Shown here one piece after another: positions 35,078 through 43,769 of a DNA stretch of 64,000 nt; the stretch's first letter is position 1, and each line of letters opens with the position of its first letter. The stretch is from the NCBI RefSeq assembly GCF_000430785.1, contig NZ_AUMR01000003.1, positions 1 through 64,000 of the forward strand, in the 5' to 3' direction. The position numbers were made by a program, and so were the translations under genes. This DNA comes from Ectobacillus panaciterrae DSM 19096. GTDB taxonomy: Bacteria > Bacillota > Bacilli > Bacillales > Bacillaceae_G. The notes under the pieces were generated by a model. The model worked only from the letters and a program-made list of their open reading frames with translations. It was not told the origin of the DNA and searched no databases.

Positions 35078-35154
35078 TTTATCATAAATTAGGCGAGAAT
35101 AATTTCCACTTCAAGCGTGTGAATGGTGTGTAACGGTAAGTGGGGGAGGTTCAT
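35078..35154 (+). mobile_element. Solo IS200/IS605-type end (copy 2)
   Basis: 77 bp, nearly identical to 337-414. Differences are confined to the stem (gaatAATTTCCACTT instead of gaatCCCCCACTT) and a 3-bp deletion in the loop. The hairpin is cut to CCACTT/AAGTGG, so this copy is more decayed. No transposase gene nearby. Confidence 0.5.
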
Positions 35155-35171
35155 ACGGTTCTATCTATAAA

Positions 35172-35205
35172 TAAAAGCCCTCATCTCAGATAAGGGCTTT
35201 TTTCA
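35172..35205. terminator. Bidirectional terminator
   Basis: AAAAGCCCTTATCT-type stem (AAAAGCCC / GGGCTTTT) with flanking A and T runs. It ends the 46-codon gene and ylaI on the minus strand. Confidence 0.75.
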
Positions 35206-35321
35206 TAAGTGTAAGCAAGAGTTACAGCGTACATGATATGACCTAACATCCAAAAAGAAAAAACGTTCATAGCGATTACAGCCGGTGTTTCTTTAATGGA
35301 CAAATAAGCAAGAGTCACCAT
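35181..35321 (-). CDS. Candidate small membrane protein downstream of ylaI
   Basis: 46 residues. ATG at 35321 overlaps the end of ylaI (ATGGTGA), suggesting translational coupling; an AGAGGA lies right before it. One clear membrane helix, AVIAMNVFSFWMLGHIMYAV (about 14-33), flanked by short polar ends. The frame ends inside the terminator stem. Not recognised; coding appearance is good but the 3' end may be accidental. Confidence 0.45.
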   Translation of the reverse strand: MVTLAYLSIKETPAVIAMNVFSFWMLGHIMYAVTLAYTYEKSPYLR

Positions 35322-35515
35322 TCCTCTTCTAGCTGCTTATCACGGTACAAGCGAAACTTTCCCGTCTCCAGACGCTCCTTTGTACGCTCTGCAATACGGT
35401 CATGACAGCGCTGACACATATATGTATGAATAGGACGGTTGCGAAGACGCTTGGCAAGCGGGTTTTCGTCGTCCAGCTGTTCAATGATCTCGCACAAAAT
35501 ACATTTAACTCTCAT
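35315..35515 (-). CDS. ylaI: YlaI, DUF2197 protein
   Basis: 66 residues from the ATG at 35515 (SD AGAGGTGAC). Four cysteines as two CxxC pairs, CILC (5-8) and CQRC (about 35-38), suggest one zinc site; the tail is strongly basic and acidic alternating (ERTKERLETGKFRLY). Matches B. subtilis YlaI in size and position. Function unknown. Confidence 0.85.
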   Translation of the reverse strand: MRVKCILCEIIEQLDDENPLAKRLRNRPIHTYMCQRCHDRIAERTKERLETGKFRLYRDKQLEEEW

Positions 35516-35640
35516 TATGTCACCTCTATCAAACAAATTCTGTACCCAGTATACCATGTTTCATTACGAAAAAATAAATATTTTCATTATTAGGAAATCA
35601 CGGTATGATGAGAGTAGAACAGTATAGGGAGGTGTAAGTG

Positions 35641-36096
35641 ATGGCAAACGTAGTAGAACCTGTATTAACTGAAAATTTGCTTCATGCGTTACAAGAGGAG
35701 CGCATCGTGACAGTTGCAACGATTGATTTTGAGAAAGGCTCTCCAAATGTGAGTGCAATATCTTGGATATATGCGATGAATACGGCCACAATCCGATTTG
35801 CCGTAGATCAGCGCTCCCGTATCGTCGAAAACTTACGTCATAATCCGTCTATTGTTTTAAACGTCATGGCAAATGAATCCGTATACTCTATCAGCGGAAA
35901 AACAGAAATTAAAACAGATCGCATCGAGGACATTCCGCTTAAGCTTGCGCTTTTAGAAGTGACGATTGAAGAAGTACGCGACGTAATGTTTTACGGCTCT
36001 AAGCTGTCTGTGGAACCAAAGTATGAAAAAACGTATGACCCGCGTGCAGCAGCGAGGCTCGATAATCAAGTATTAACAGCAATGAAAGAATACTGA
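35641..36096 (+). CDS. ylaL: Pyridoxamine 5'-phosphate oxidase-fold protein YlaL
   Basis: 151 residues. Split-barrel flavin-binding fold: VTVATIDFEKGSPNVSAISW near the start and FAVDQRSRIVENL. B. subtilis YlaL (157 aa) lies in the same place. These proteins bind FMN or F420 and reduce or shield small substrates; no specific reaction is known. AGGGAGGTG lies 5 nt before the ATG. Confidence 0.85.
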   Translation: MANVVEPVLTENLLHALQEERIVTVATIDFEKGSPNVSAISWIYAMNTATIRFAVDQRSRIVENLRHNPSIVLNVMANESVYSISGKTEIKTDRIEDIPLKLALLEVTIEEVRDVMFYGSKLSVEPKYEKTYDPRAAARLDNQVLTAMKEY

Positions 36097-36103
36097 TGTA
36101 CAT

Positions 36104-36140
36104 AAGGATGAACACCAAGAAGGCTGTTCATCCTTTTTTG
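36104..36140 (+). terminator. Terminator after ylaL
   Basis: AAGGATGAACA / TGTTCATCCTT with TTTTT. Confidence 0.85.
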
Positions 36141-36264
36141 TAAAGGAATTTTCCTTTCTAATCCATTCTATCTCGTGAAAGCAGCACATATATTATAACA
36201 ACGGTTCGTCCATAGCCTGTGGATGAAACCCTTGTTCACTATGGTGGAGTCAGGGGGTAACAGA

Positions 36265-37593
36265 TTGAGTAAAATTTATGTTCTTGATACGAATGTGCTT
36301 TTACAAGATCCATTGTCTATTTTTTCTTTTAAAGATAATGAAGTAGTGATTCCAGCTGTTGTACTAGAGGAAGTGGATTCAAAGAAACGCTATATGGATG
36401 AGATCGGCCGAAATGCCCGTCATGTATCTAAGCTTATTGATAAATTCCGCGAGCTTGGAAAGCTTCATGAAAGTATTCCGCTTGAAAACGGGGGAACGTT
36501 CCGCATTGAATTAAATCATCGTTCATTCGTCCAACTGCAGGAAATTTTTGTAGAGAAAACAAATGATAATCGCATTCTGGCTGTCGCTAAAAATCTTTAT
36601 CTTGAAGAGCAAGAAAAGGAAGACGGCAAACCGGTTATTCTTGTAAGTAAAGACGTATTGGTGCGAGTGAAGGCAGATGCGCTCGGGCTGCAGGCAGAGG
36701 ATTATTTGAGCGATCGTGTCATAGAAATGGATAACATATACACCGGCTTTCTAGAGTACTACATACAAAAAGATTTGCTGAACCGATTTTATGAAAAAGG
36801 AGAATTAGCGGTGACTGACATAGTCAATCACCCTCTTTACTCCAATCAGTTTGTCCTTATGAAAGACGCGCTCGGAGGTTCAGGATCAGCAGTGGGCATC
36901 GTAGATCATACGGGAAGAAAAATAAAGAAACTTGTATTTCAAAATGAGCAAATTTGGGGCGTACGTGCACGAAATGTACAGCAAATCATGGGAATGGAGC
37001 TGCTTTTGCGGGACGACATTCCGCTTGTGACGCTGATAGGTAAAGCAGGAACAGGAAAAACGCTTCTGGCCTTAGCTGCAGGTTTGATGCAAACAGAGGA
37101 TTTAGGCTTGTATAAAAAGCTGCTTGTCGCCCGTCCGATTGTTCCGGTTGGCAAGGATATTGGATATTTGCCAGGTGAAAAAGAAGAAAAGCTTCGTCCC
37201 TGGATGCAGCCGATTTACGATAATCTTGAGTATTTATTCAATACGAAAAAGCCTGGAGAATTAGATGCGATCCTTGCAGGAATGGGATCAATTGAAGTAG
37301 AAGCGTTAACGTATATTCGCGGCCGCAGCATTCCTGAGCAGTTTATCATCATTGATGAAGCACAAAACTTAACGAAACACGAAGTAAAAACCATTTTAAC
37401 GCGTGTCGGCGAGCGAAGTAAAATTGTGTTAATGGGAGATCCGCAGCAAATCGACCATCCTTATTTGGATGAATACAACAACGGATTAACCTATGTAGTA
37501 GAGAAGTTTAAAGAGCAAAAAATCAGCGGTCATGTAAAATTTGTAAAAGGCGAGCGCTCAAGCTTGGCGCAATTGGCAGCTGACTTGTTATAA
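36265..37593 (+). CDS. phoH: PIN-PhoH ATPase / RNA helicase-like protein (YlaK)
   Basis: 442 residues, the length of B. subtilis YlaK, when started at the TTG 36265 that follows AGGGGGTAACAG; in-frame upstream codons lack an SD. N-terminal PIN nuclease domain (about 1-130; YVLDTNVLLQDP supplies the first acidic pair) fused to a PhoH P-loop ATPase (about 235-430; Walker A GKAGTGKT, Walker B FIIIDEAQN, then GDPQQIDHP). PIN-PhoH fusions are RNA-unwinding nucleases in mycobacteria; the Bacillus role is untested. Confidence 0.92.
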   Translation: MSKIYVLDTNVLLQDPLSIFSFKDNEVVIPAVVLEEVDSKKRYMDEIGRNARHVSKLIDKFRELGKLHESIPLENGGTFRIELNHRSFVQLQEIFVEKTNDNRILAVAKNLYLEEQEKEDGKPVILVSKDVLVRVKADALGLQAEDYLSDRVIEMDNIYTGFLEYYIQKDLLNRFYEKGELAVTDIVNHPLYSNQFVLMKDALGGSGSAVGIVDHTGRKIKKLVFQNEQIWGVRARNVQQIMGMELLLRDDIPLVTLIGKAGTGKTLLALAAGLMQTEDLGLYKKLLVARPIVPVGKDIGYLPGEKEEKLRPWMQPIYDNLEYLFNTKKPGELDAILAGMGSIEVEALTYIRGRSIPEQFIIIDEAQNLTKHEVKTILTRVGERSKIVLMGDPQQIDHPYLDEYNNGLTYVVEKFKEQKISGHVKFVKGERSSLAQLAADLL

Positions 37594-37599
37594 CAAAAG

Positions 37600-37627
37600 A
37601 AGAACGCCCGAAACAGGGCGTTTTTCT
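37600..37627. terminator. Bidirectional terminator
   Basis: GAACGCCC / GGGCGTTTTTC with loop GAAACA, between convergent genes. Confidence 0.75.
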
Positions 37628-37629
37628 TA

Positions 37630-38127
37630 TTATAGTACTGTAAATCGGCGCACCTGTTTAATCGGTGCATCTATGTTTTTGCCGTCACCGAAATAAAAAT
37701 GCACAGGGCCGTCTTCTTTTAACGGCTTGCCGTCCTTTGAGAAGCCAAGGATGGCGTGCATTGCCTCTTCCAAAGAAATTGTGTAAGTATCCGTTTCTGT
37801 ATGGATTTCTACTCTCGATGCACCTTCTTCTAAATCAGCATTTGCTAAAAAAGGCCGAAGCGGCATACCGAATGTTCCTGTAATAATCCGTTCCTTCTCA
37901 AACTTTGAAATGCTTTTATTCACAGGAGGAAAAATGGCACCCTCCCGAATTTCCCGGTCCCAATGCTTAGAGACCTTTTTCTTATACTCTTCAAGCTCGT
38001 CGTAGTCTTCATGCGATGTTTGAAAGTAGGTAAGCAAGTCTACTTTCCTGTCATCAAAAATCCAAACGCCGGGATCAAGTGTAATGGAATACGTTACTTT
38101 TCCGTCAATAAATAAAATGTTGTTCAT
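37630..38127 (-). CDS. Conserved protein of unknown function
   Basis: 165 residues from the ATG at 38127, where ATGGGGGAT supplies an SD. Soluble. Conserved-looking blocks: VTYSITLDPGVWIFDDRKVD near the start, HWDREIREGAIFPPVNKSI, and LGFSKDGKPLKEDGPVHFYF near the end. I recall homologues at this locus in the B. cereus group but cannot name a domain. Lies antisense between phoH and ylaN. Confidence 0.75.
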   Translation of the reverse strand: MNNILFIDGKVTYSITLDPGVWIFDDRKVDLLTYFQTSHEDYDELEEYKKKVSKHWDREIREGAIFPPVNKSISKFEKERIITGTFGMPLRPFLANADLEEGASRVEIHTETDTYTISLEEAMHAILGFSKDGKPLKEDGPVHFYFGDGKNIDAPIKQVRRFTVL

Positions 38128-38294
38128 AGCAATATCCCCCATTTGTTTTATGCTCCTGCTATTCAGTATAATGGTGGCACGAAGCATTGTCACCTACGGC
38201 GCATAAAGGAAATATTTTTATTGCAATTTGTCAAAACTATCTTTAATATTAAAAGATAGGATAGGAGAGTTGAACGGAAACGGAGGGAATCAAT

Positions 38295-38579
38295 TTGGCG
38301 TCTGAGACAGTAACGAATCATCAGGAAAAGGCACTTGCCCTTCTAAAAGCTGATGCAGAGAAAATTTTAAAACTTATTAAGGTGCAAATGGACCATCTGA
38401 CCATGCCGCAATGTCCGTTATATGAAGAGGTATTAGATACCCAAATGTTCGGATTGTCTCGCGAAGTCGACTTTGCCGTTCGGCTTAGATTAATTGAAGA
38501 AGCGCAGGGCAAGGAGATTCTCGGCGAATTGGAGCGCGAGCTTTCTGCGTTGCATGAGGCATTCACAAAGAAACAATAA
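38295..38579 (+). CDS. ylaN: YlaN, Fur-associated iron-homeostasis protein
   Basis: 94 residues, helical, nearly the same as B. subtilis YlaN (93 aa), including [20 protein letters not shown] and [15 protein letters not shown]. Recent work in B. subtilis and Staphylococcus links YlaN to Fur: it binds iron and lowers Fur repression, so it is needed at low iron. The TTG start follows GGAGGGAATCAA. Single gene with its own terminator. Confidence 0.93.
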   Translation: MASETVTNHQEKALALLKADAEKILKLIKVQMDHLTMPQCPLYEEVLDTQMFGLSREVDFAVRLRLIEEAQGKEILGELERELSALHEAFTKKQ

Positions 38580-38596
38580 CGGGTTCACATAGAGGG

Positions 38597-38623
38597 CTCA
38601 AACTAACCAGGTTTGAGCTTTTT
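38597..38623 (+). terminator. Terminator after ylaN
   Basis: GCTCAAAC / GTTTGAGC with TTTTTT. Confidence 0.8.
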
Positions 38624-38719
38624 TATGCAATGAAACACTGTTTTCACATTTATGAGGAGGAAGACAGCGGGTGCATATGGAATAAAAGAATTAATATTAA
38701 GGGAGAAAGAGGATTCGAT

Positions 38720-39904
38720 ATGAAAAAAGCATGGAAGTCTTTGGATTACTCTTTGGTGCTTCCGCTTATTTTGCTATGCACAATCGGAGTGATTATGGTA
38801 TACAGCGCCAGCTCAATCGTTGCGATTACGAGATATGAAAAATACGGATATTCAAGCAATCATTTTTTTCTGTCGCAGCTGCGAGCCATGGGAGTAGGAC
38901 TATTTGGTTTACTTATCATGTTTCGATTACGTTATGCTATTTTGAAAAAAAGAGGGATTGCTTTTTTTATTTATGGTGTTACGATCGTTTTGCTGGTTTT
39001 AGTATTAAAAATAGGCGTTACAGTCAATAATGCACAATCCTGGTTGTTTGGAATTCAGCCTGCAGAATTTACAAAGCTGGCCGTTATTTTAGTGGTCGCA
39101 CGATTTTATGCAAAAAAACAGGAATTGAATGAATCATACATACAGGGCGTCGGTGGCATTGGCTTCTATTTAATTCTAGTATTCGCGCTTATTTATAAGC
39201 AGCCGGATCTCGGGACGGATATGCTTATTGCAGGTGTCATTATAATGATGACGATTTGTTCCGGTATTTCGGTAGAGCAGCTGTTTAAGCGCGTTTTGTT
39301 AACTTCTATTATATGGGGACCTACACTATATTTCGTAGCGGCGGCAAAGCTGACGAAGGTGCAAGTGTCCCGTTTCACTGCATACATCAATCCGTTTGCT
39401 GATCCGACGGGTGCGGGATTGCAGCTCATCAACTCCTTTATCGCTATTGCTTCTGGCGGCGTAAAGGGGGCAGGTCTCGGAAACAGCATACAAAAGAGCG
39501 GGTATTTGCCGGAACCTCACACTGACTTTATTATAGCAATTATTTCAGAAGAGCTCGGTATACTTGGGGTAGCGATTGTACTTATTTGTTTGCTTGTTAT
39601 TATCCTTCGTGCTTTCCAGCTTGCAAAAAAGAGCCGTGACCCGTTTGCAAGCATGATTGCAGTCGGTATCGGCAGTATGATTGCCATTCAATCTGTTGTA
39701 AACATTGGGGGTATTACAGGAATGATGCCTCTTACAGGAGTTCCGTTGCCGTTTATCAGCTTTGGCGGAAGCTCCCTTGTTGTAAATTTGGCATCGGTGG
39801 GATTGCTTCTCAACATTTCTGCGCGGGTAAAGGAGCAGGAAACGAAGCAGGAAATGAAGCAGGAGACTGTGCCGCAAAAGCCGCACCTTGTTGTAGTGAA
39901 ATAG
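38720..39904 (+). CDS. ftsW: Peptidoglycan glycosyltransferase FtsW
   Basis: 394 residues (B. subtilis FtsW 403). SEDS-family integral membrane glycan polymerase acting at the division septum with a class B penicillin-binding protein. MVYSASS near the N-terminus, the conserved KQPDLGTDMLI loop, then GSGGV-type ASGGVKGAGLGNSIQK and FISFGGSSLV near the C-terminus. The ATG at 38720 has AGAAAGAGG upstream; the longer frame from 38630 has no SD and no hydrophobic start. Short charged tail rich in KQE. Confidence 0.93.
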   Translation: MKKAWKSLDYSLVLPLILLCTIGVIMVYSASSIVAITRYEKYGYSSNHFFLSQLRAMGVGLFGLLIMFRLRYAILKKRGIAFFIYGVTIVLLVLVLKIGVTVNNAQSWLFGIQPAEFTKLAVILVVARFYAKKQELNESYIQGVGGIGFYLILVFALIYKQPDLGTDMLIAGVIIMMTICSGISVEQLFKRVLLTSIIWGPTLYFVAAAKLTKVQVSRFTAYINPFADPTGAGLQLINSFIAIASGGVKGAGLGNSIQKSGYLPEPHTDFIIAIISEELGILGVAIVLICLLVIILRAFQLAKKSRDPFASMIAVGIGSMIAIQSVVNIGGITGMMPLTGVPLPFISFGGSSLVVNLASVGLLLNISARVKEQETKQEMKQETVPQKPHLVVVK

Positions 39905-39958
39905 GATTGTGCTCATAAATATAGAAAAAAATTTAGATTTTATGAATGCCGATTAGGG

Positions 39959-39988
39959 GCGCTGTTCAAATGAACAGCGTTCTTTTTT
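39959..39988 (+). terminator. Terminator after ftsW
   Basis: GCGCTGTTCA / TGAACAGCGT with TTCTTTTTT. Confidence 0.8.
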
Positions 39989-39990
39989 AT

Positions 39991-40088
39991 ATATTTTTTA
40001 GTTAGGGATATATAATTTTTTGAAAAATATTGCAAATTAGTCGTATTGTTTTATAAATGAACTATACGAAAATCCTTAAAACAAAAAT
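39991..40088. other. AT-rich spacer before the pyc control region
   Basis: About 100 bp without coding signal; no clear hairpin or promoter apart from scattered TATA-like hexamers. The regulatory part of the 360-bp ftsW-pyc gap starts at 40089. Confidence 0.4.
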
Positions 40089-40120
40089 AGTATATCATAT
40101 TAATGTTAATGTGATATACG
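40089..40120. promoter_or_regulatory. CcpN-like inverted repeat upstream of pyc
   Basis: TATGATATACT on the minus strand (40089-40099) fits TRTGHYATAYW at all 11 positions; TGTGATATACG on the plus strand (40110-40120) fits at 10 of 11. Together they form a near-perfect 13-bp inverted repeat ending 20 bp before the -35 box. Confidence 0.5.
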
Positions 40121-40139
40121 GAATGGTGTTTACTTTTGT

Positions 40140-40168
40140 TTGTGTGTGCTATACTAAATTTGTATAAT
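40140..40168 (+). promoter_or_regulatory. Sigma-A promoter for pyc
   Basis: TTGTGT (40140-40145), a 17-bp spacer, TATAAT (40163-40168). The leader would be about 90 nt. Confidence 0.55.
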
Positions 40169-40265
40169 AGATAATACAGAATACTTATCATTTTCTGAAA
40201 AATACGTTATGATAATTAAAATAGTTTCATATTTGTCATTGTCGTAAAAGAAGAGGGGGAGAATC

Positions 40266-43200
40266 GTGAAAAAGCTACAAAGAATTCAAAAAGTGCTGGT
40301 AGCAAACCGTGGTGAAATTGCCATCCGTGTTTTCCGTGCTTGTACGGAGCTTGGGCTTCGGACGGTAGCTGTCTATTCCAAAGAAGATACGGGATCTTAT
40401 CATCGCTACAAGGCCGATGAAGCATACCTTGTCGGTGAAGGCAAAAAGCCGATTGATGCGTATCTTGATATTGAAGGAATTATTGAAATTGCAAAAAGTA
40501 ATAACGTAGATGCAATTCATCCAGGATACGGCTTCTTATCTGAAAATATCGACTTTGCAAAGCGTTGTGAAGAAGAAGGCCTTATCTTTATTGGTCCGAA
40601 AAGTGAACATTTGGACATGTTCGGAGATAAAGTAAAAGCAAGAACACAAGCGCAGCTGGCTCGTATTCCTATTATACCGGGAAGCGACGGACCTGTAGAG
40701 AGCTTGGCGGAGGTTGAAGCATTCGGAGAAGCGCATGGTTATCCAATCATTATTAAGGCATCCCTTGGCGGCGGCGGACGCGGCATGCGAATTGTTCGCA
40801 ACGCAGCAGGTGTAAAGGAAGCGTATGACCGGGCAAAATCCGAAGCGAAGGCCGCATTCGGAAATGATGAAGTGTATGTAGAAAAGTTTGTAGAAAATCC
40901 AAAGCATATTGAAGTGCAAATTCTCGCAGACCATGATGGAAACGTTGTGCACTTATATGAACGCGATTGCTCTGTGCAGCGGCGTCACCAAAAAGTAGTG
41001 GAAGTAGCGCCGAGTGTTTCGTTACCCGAAGGTTTACGTAACCGCATCTGCGAAGCTGCTGTTCATCTTTCAAAAAATGTAAATTATGTGAATGCCGGAA
41101 CGGTAGAATTTCTCGTGAAAAATAACGAATTTTATTTTATCGAAGTAAATCCGCGCGTGCAAGTAGAACATACAATTACAGAAATGATTACTGGTATTGA
41201 TATCGTACAGTCGCAAATCTTGATTGCCGACGGATTCAATTTACATAGCGATAAAGTAGGGATTCCGCATCAAGATAAAATTGTAACGCACGGGTTCGCA
41301 ATTCAGTCGCGTGTGACAACGGAAGATCCGCTTAACAATTTTATGCCTGATACAGGAAAAATCATGGCGTATCGCTCAGGCGGAGGATTTGGTGTACGAC
41401 TCGATACAGGAAATAGTTTTCAAGGTGCTGTTATTACGCCATACTATGATTCCTTGCTTGTGAAAGTAACAACATGGGCGCTTACATTTGAACAAGCTGC
41501 AGCTAAGATGGAGCGCAACCTAAAAGAGTTTCGGATTCGCGGTATTAAAACGAATATTCCATTCTTAGAAAATGTAGTAAAACACCCGAATTTCTTATCA
41601 GGTGAATATGATACGTCTTTTCTCGATTCTTCGCCTGAGCTTTTTGTCTTCCCAAAACGAAAAGACCGCGGTACGAAAATGCTTACGTATATCGGGTCTG
41701 TTACAGTCAACGGTTTTCCGGGCGTCGGGAAAAAGGAAAAACCGATTTTCCCAGAGCCGCGCATGCCGAAGCTTAAATATTCGGAATCTATCAAACCAGG
41801 AACGAAGCAAATTCTTGAAGAACGCGGCGCGGCAGGTTTGGTGAAATGGGTACAAGAACAAAAGGGCGTACTGCTTACAGACACTACCTTCCGTGATGCA
41901 CATCAATCATTGCTGGCTACGCGTATCCGCACGCAAGATTTGAAGCGAATTGCAGAACCAACTGCTCGTATGCTTCCAAATCTGTTTTCTATGGAAATGT
42001 GGGGCGGTGCTACTTTTGACGTTGCATACCGTTTCTTAAAGGAAGATCCTTGGGAGCGATTGCTACAGCTTCGCGAACATATGCCAAATGTTTTGTTTCA
42101 AATGCTTCTTCGCGCTTCCAATGCAGTTGGTTATAAGAACTATCCAGATAACGTCATTAAAAAATTCGTTGAGTCCTCTGCACAGGCTGGAATTGACGTA
42201 TTCCGCATATTTGATAGCTTAAACTGGGTAGAAGGTATGCGCGTGGCTATTGATGCGGTGCGTGAAAGCGGCAAATTGGCGGAAGCGACTATTTGTTATA
42301 CGGGTGACATCCACGATCCGTTGCGCAGCAAATATGATTTAACATACTATAAAAATTTAGCTAAGGAACTTGAGGAATCAGGTGCGCATATTCTTGGCAT
42401 TAAAGATATGGCCGGGCTATTGAAACCGGCAGCTGCCTACGAGTTGGTATCTGCTTTGAAAGAAACAGTTTCCATTCCAATCCACTTGCATACCCATGAT
42501 ACAAGCGGAAATGGTATATTCACTTACACTAAGGCGATTGAAGCAGGCGTGGATATTGTTGATGTAGCTGTCAGCTCTATGGCCGGTCTAACTTCACAGC
42601 CAAGTGCCAATACACTTTACTATGCTTTAGAAAGCAATGAGCGCAAACCGGATCTAGATATTCATGCTTTAGAACAACTTTCACATTATTGGGAAGATGT
42701 GCGCAAGTATTATTCACACTTCGAAAGCGGCATGAATGCTCCGCATACAGAGGTGTATATGCATGAAATGCCGGGAGGACAATACAGCAATCTGCAGCAA
42801 CAGGCAAAAGCGGTTGGTCTCGGCGATCGCTTCGATGAAGTGAAAGTAATGTATCGCCGGGTCAACGATATGTTTGGAGATATTGTAAAAGTAACCCCAT
42901 CTTCAAAAGTCGTGGGCGATATGGCTTTATTTATGGTACAAAATCATTTAACAGAAGATGATATTTATGAGCGCGGCGAAACGCTGGATTTTCCAGACTC
43001 TGTTGTAGAGTTGTTTGAAGGATATTTAGGACAACCTTACGGCGGTTTTCCAAAAGAACTGCAGCGCATTATTTTAAAAGGAAAAGAACCTCTTACAGTT
43101 CGTCCGGGTGAGTTGCTCGAGCCGGTTGATTTTAGCACACTGCAAGAAACGCTGTTCCATAAATTAAATCGCCAAGTTACCATGTTTGATATGCTGTCAT

Positions 43201-43712
43201 ACGCACTTTATCCTAAAGTGTACATGGATTATCAAAAAATATTTGACAAATTTGGTAATGTATCCGTGTTAGATACACCAACGTTTTTCTATGGAATGCG
43301 TTTGGGTGAAGAGACTGAAATGGAAATTGAACGCGGAAAAACTTTAAACGTGAAGCTCATTTCTGTAAGTGAACCGCAGCCTGATGGAACGCGTGTCGTA
43401 TATTTTGAATTGAATGGACAGCCGCGTGAAGTCATTATTAAAGATGAAAGTATTAAAGGGGTAGTTACCCAGCGAGTAAAAGGGGACCGTGATAACCCGA
43501 ACCATATTAATGCTACCATGCCGGGCACTGTAATTAAACTCCTTGTAAAAACAGGGGATCAGGTGAAAAAAGGAGAATCTGTTGCCATTACAGAAGCAAT
43601 GAAGATGGAAACGACTGTTCAAGCTCCGTTTTCAGGTGTAGTAAAAGAAGTGTACGTAAAAGATGGAGAGGCCATTCAAACTGGTGATTTACTGATCGAG
43701 CTGACTAAATAA
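40266..43712 (+). CDS. pyc: Pyruvate carboxylase
   Basis: 1148 residues, full-length single-chain enzyme making oxaloacetate from pyruvate. Order: biotin carboxylase (about 1-460; GGGGRGMRIV, ERDCSVQRRHQK), carboxyltransferase TIM barrel (about 530-830; TTFRDAHQSL and metal-site HLHTHDTSG), the allosteric region, and a biotin carrier domain with the biotinyl Lys in EAMKMETTV near the C-terminus. The GTG start is preceded by AGAGGGGGAG. In B. subtilis its activity is stimulated by DarB, encoded in this window. Single gene with a strong terminator. Confidence 0.96.
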   Translation: MKKLQRIQKVLVANRGEIAIRVFRACTELGLRTVAVYSKEDTGSYHRYKADEAYLVGEGKKPIDAYLDIEGIIEIAKSNNVDAIHPGYGFLSENIDFAKRCEEEGLIFIGPKSEHLDMFGDKVKARTQAQLARIPIIPGSDGPVESLAEVEAFGEAHGYPIIIKASLGGGGRGMRIVRNAAGVKEAYDRAKSEAKAAFGNDEVYVEKFVENPKHIEVQILADHDGNVVHLYERDCSVQRRHQKVVEVAPSVSLPEGLRNRICEAAVHLSKNVNYVNAGTVEFLVKNNEFYFIEVNPRVQVEHTITEMITGIDIVQSQILIADGFNLHSDKVGIPHQDKIVTHGFAIQSRVTTEDPLNNFMPDTGKIMAYRSGGGFGVRLDTGNSFQGAVITPYYDSLLVKVTTWALTFEQAAAKMERNLKEFRIRGIKTNIPFLENVVKHPNFLSGEYDTSFLDSSPELFVFPKRKDRGTKMLTYIGSVTVNGFPGVGKKEKPIFPEPRMPKLKYSESIKPGTKQILEERGAAGLVKWVQEQKGVLLTDTTFRDAHQSLLATRIRTQDLKRIAEPTARMLPNLFSMEMWGGATFDVAYRFLKEDPWERLLQLREHMPNVLFQMLLRASNAVGYKNYPDNVIKKFVESSAQAGIDVFRIFDSLNWVEGMRVAIDAVRESGKLAEATICYTGDIHDPLRSKYDLTYYKNLAKELEESGAHILGIKDMAGLLKPAAAYELVSALKETVSIPIHLHTHDTSGNGIFTYTKAIEAGVDIVDVAVSSMAGLTSQPSANTLYYALESNERKPDLDIHALEQLSHYWEDVRKYYSHFESGMNAPHTEVYMHEMPGGQYSNLQQQAKAVGLGDRFDEVKVMYRRVNDMFGDIVKVTPSSKVVGDMALFMVQNHLTEDDIYERGETLDFPDSVVELFEGYLGQPYGGFPKELQRIILKGKEPLTVRPGELLEPVDFSTLQETLFHKLNRQVTMFDMLSYALYPKVYMDYQKIFDKFGNVSVLDTPTFFYGMRLGEETEMEIERGKTLNVKLISVSEPQPDGTRVVYFELNGQPREVIIKDESIKGVVTQRVKGDRDNPNHINATMPGTVIKLLVKTGDQVKKGESVAITEAMKMETTVQAPFSGVVKEVYVKDGEAIQTGDLLIELTK

Positions 43713-43725
43713 GAAAAATAGTAAT

Positions 43726-43762
43726 AAAAAATGCTCTATCCGCTGTGGATAGAGCATTTTTT
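43726..43762. terminator. Bidirectional terminator between pyc and ctaA
   Basis: AAAAAATGCTCTATC / GATAGAGCATTTTTT with loop CGCTGTG. Confidence 0.9.
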
Positions 43763-43769
43763 ATAGGGA

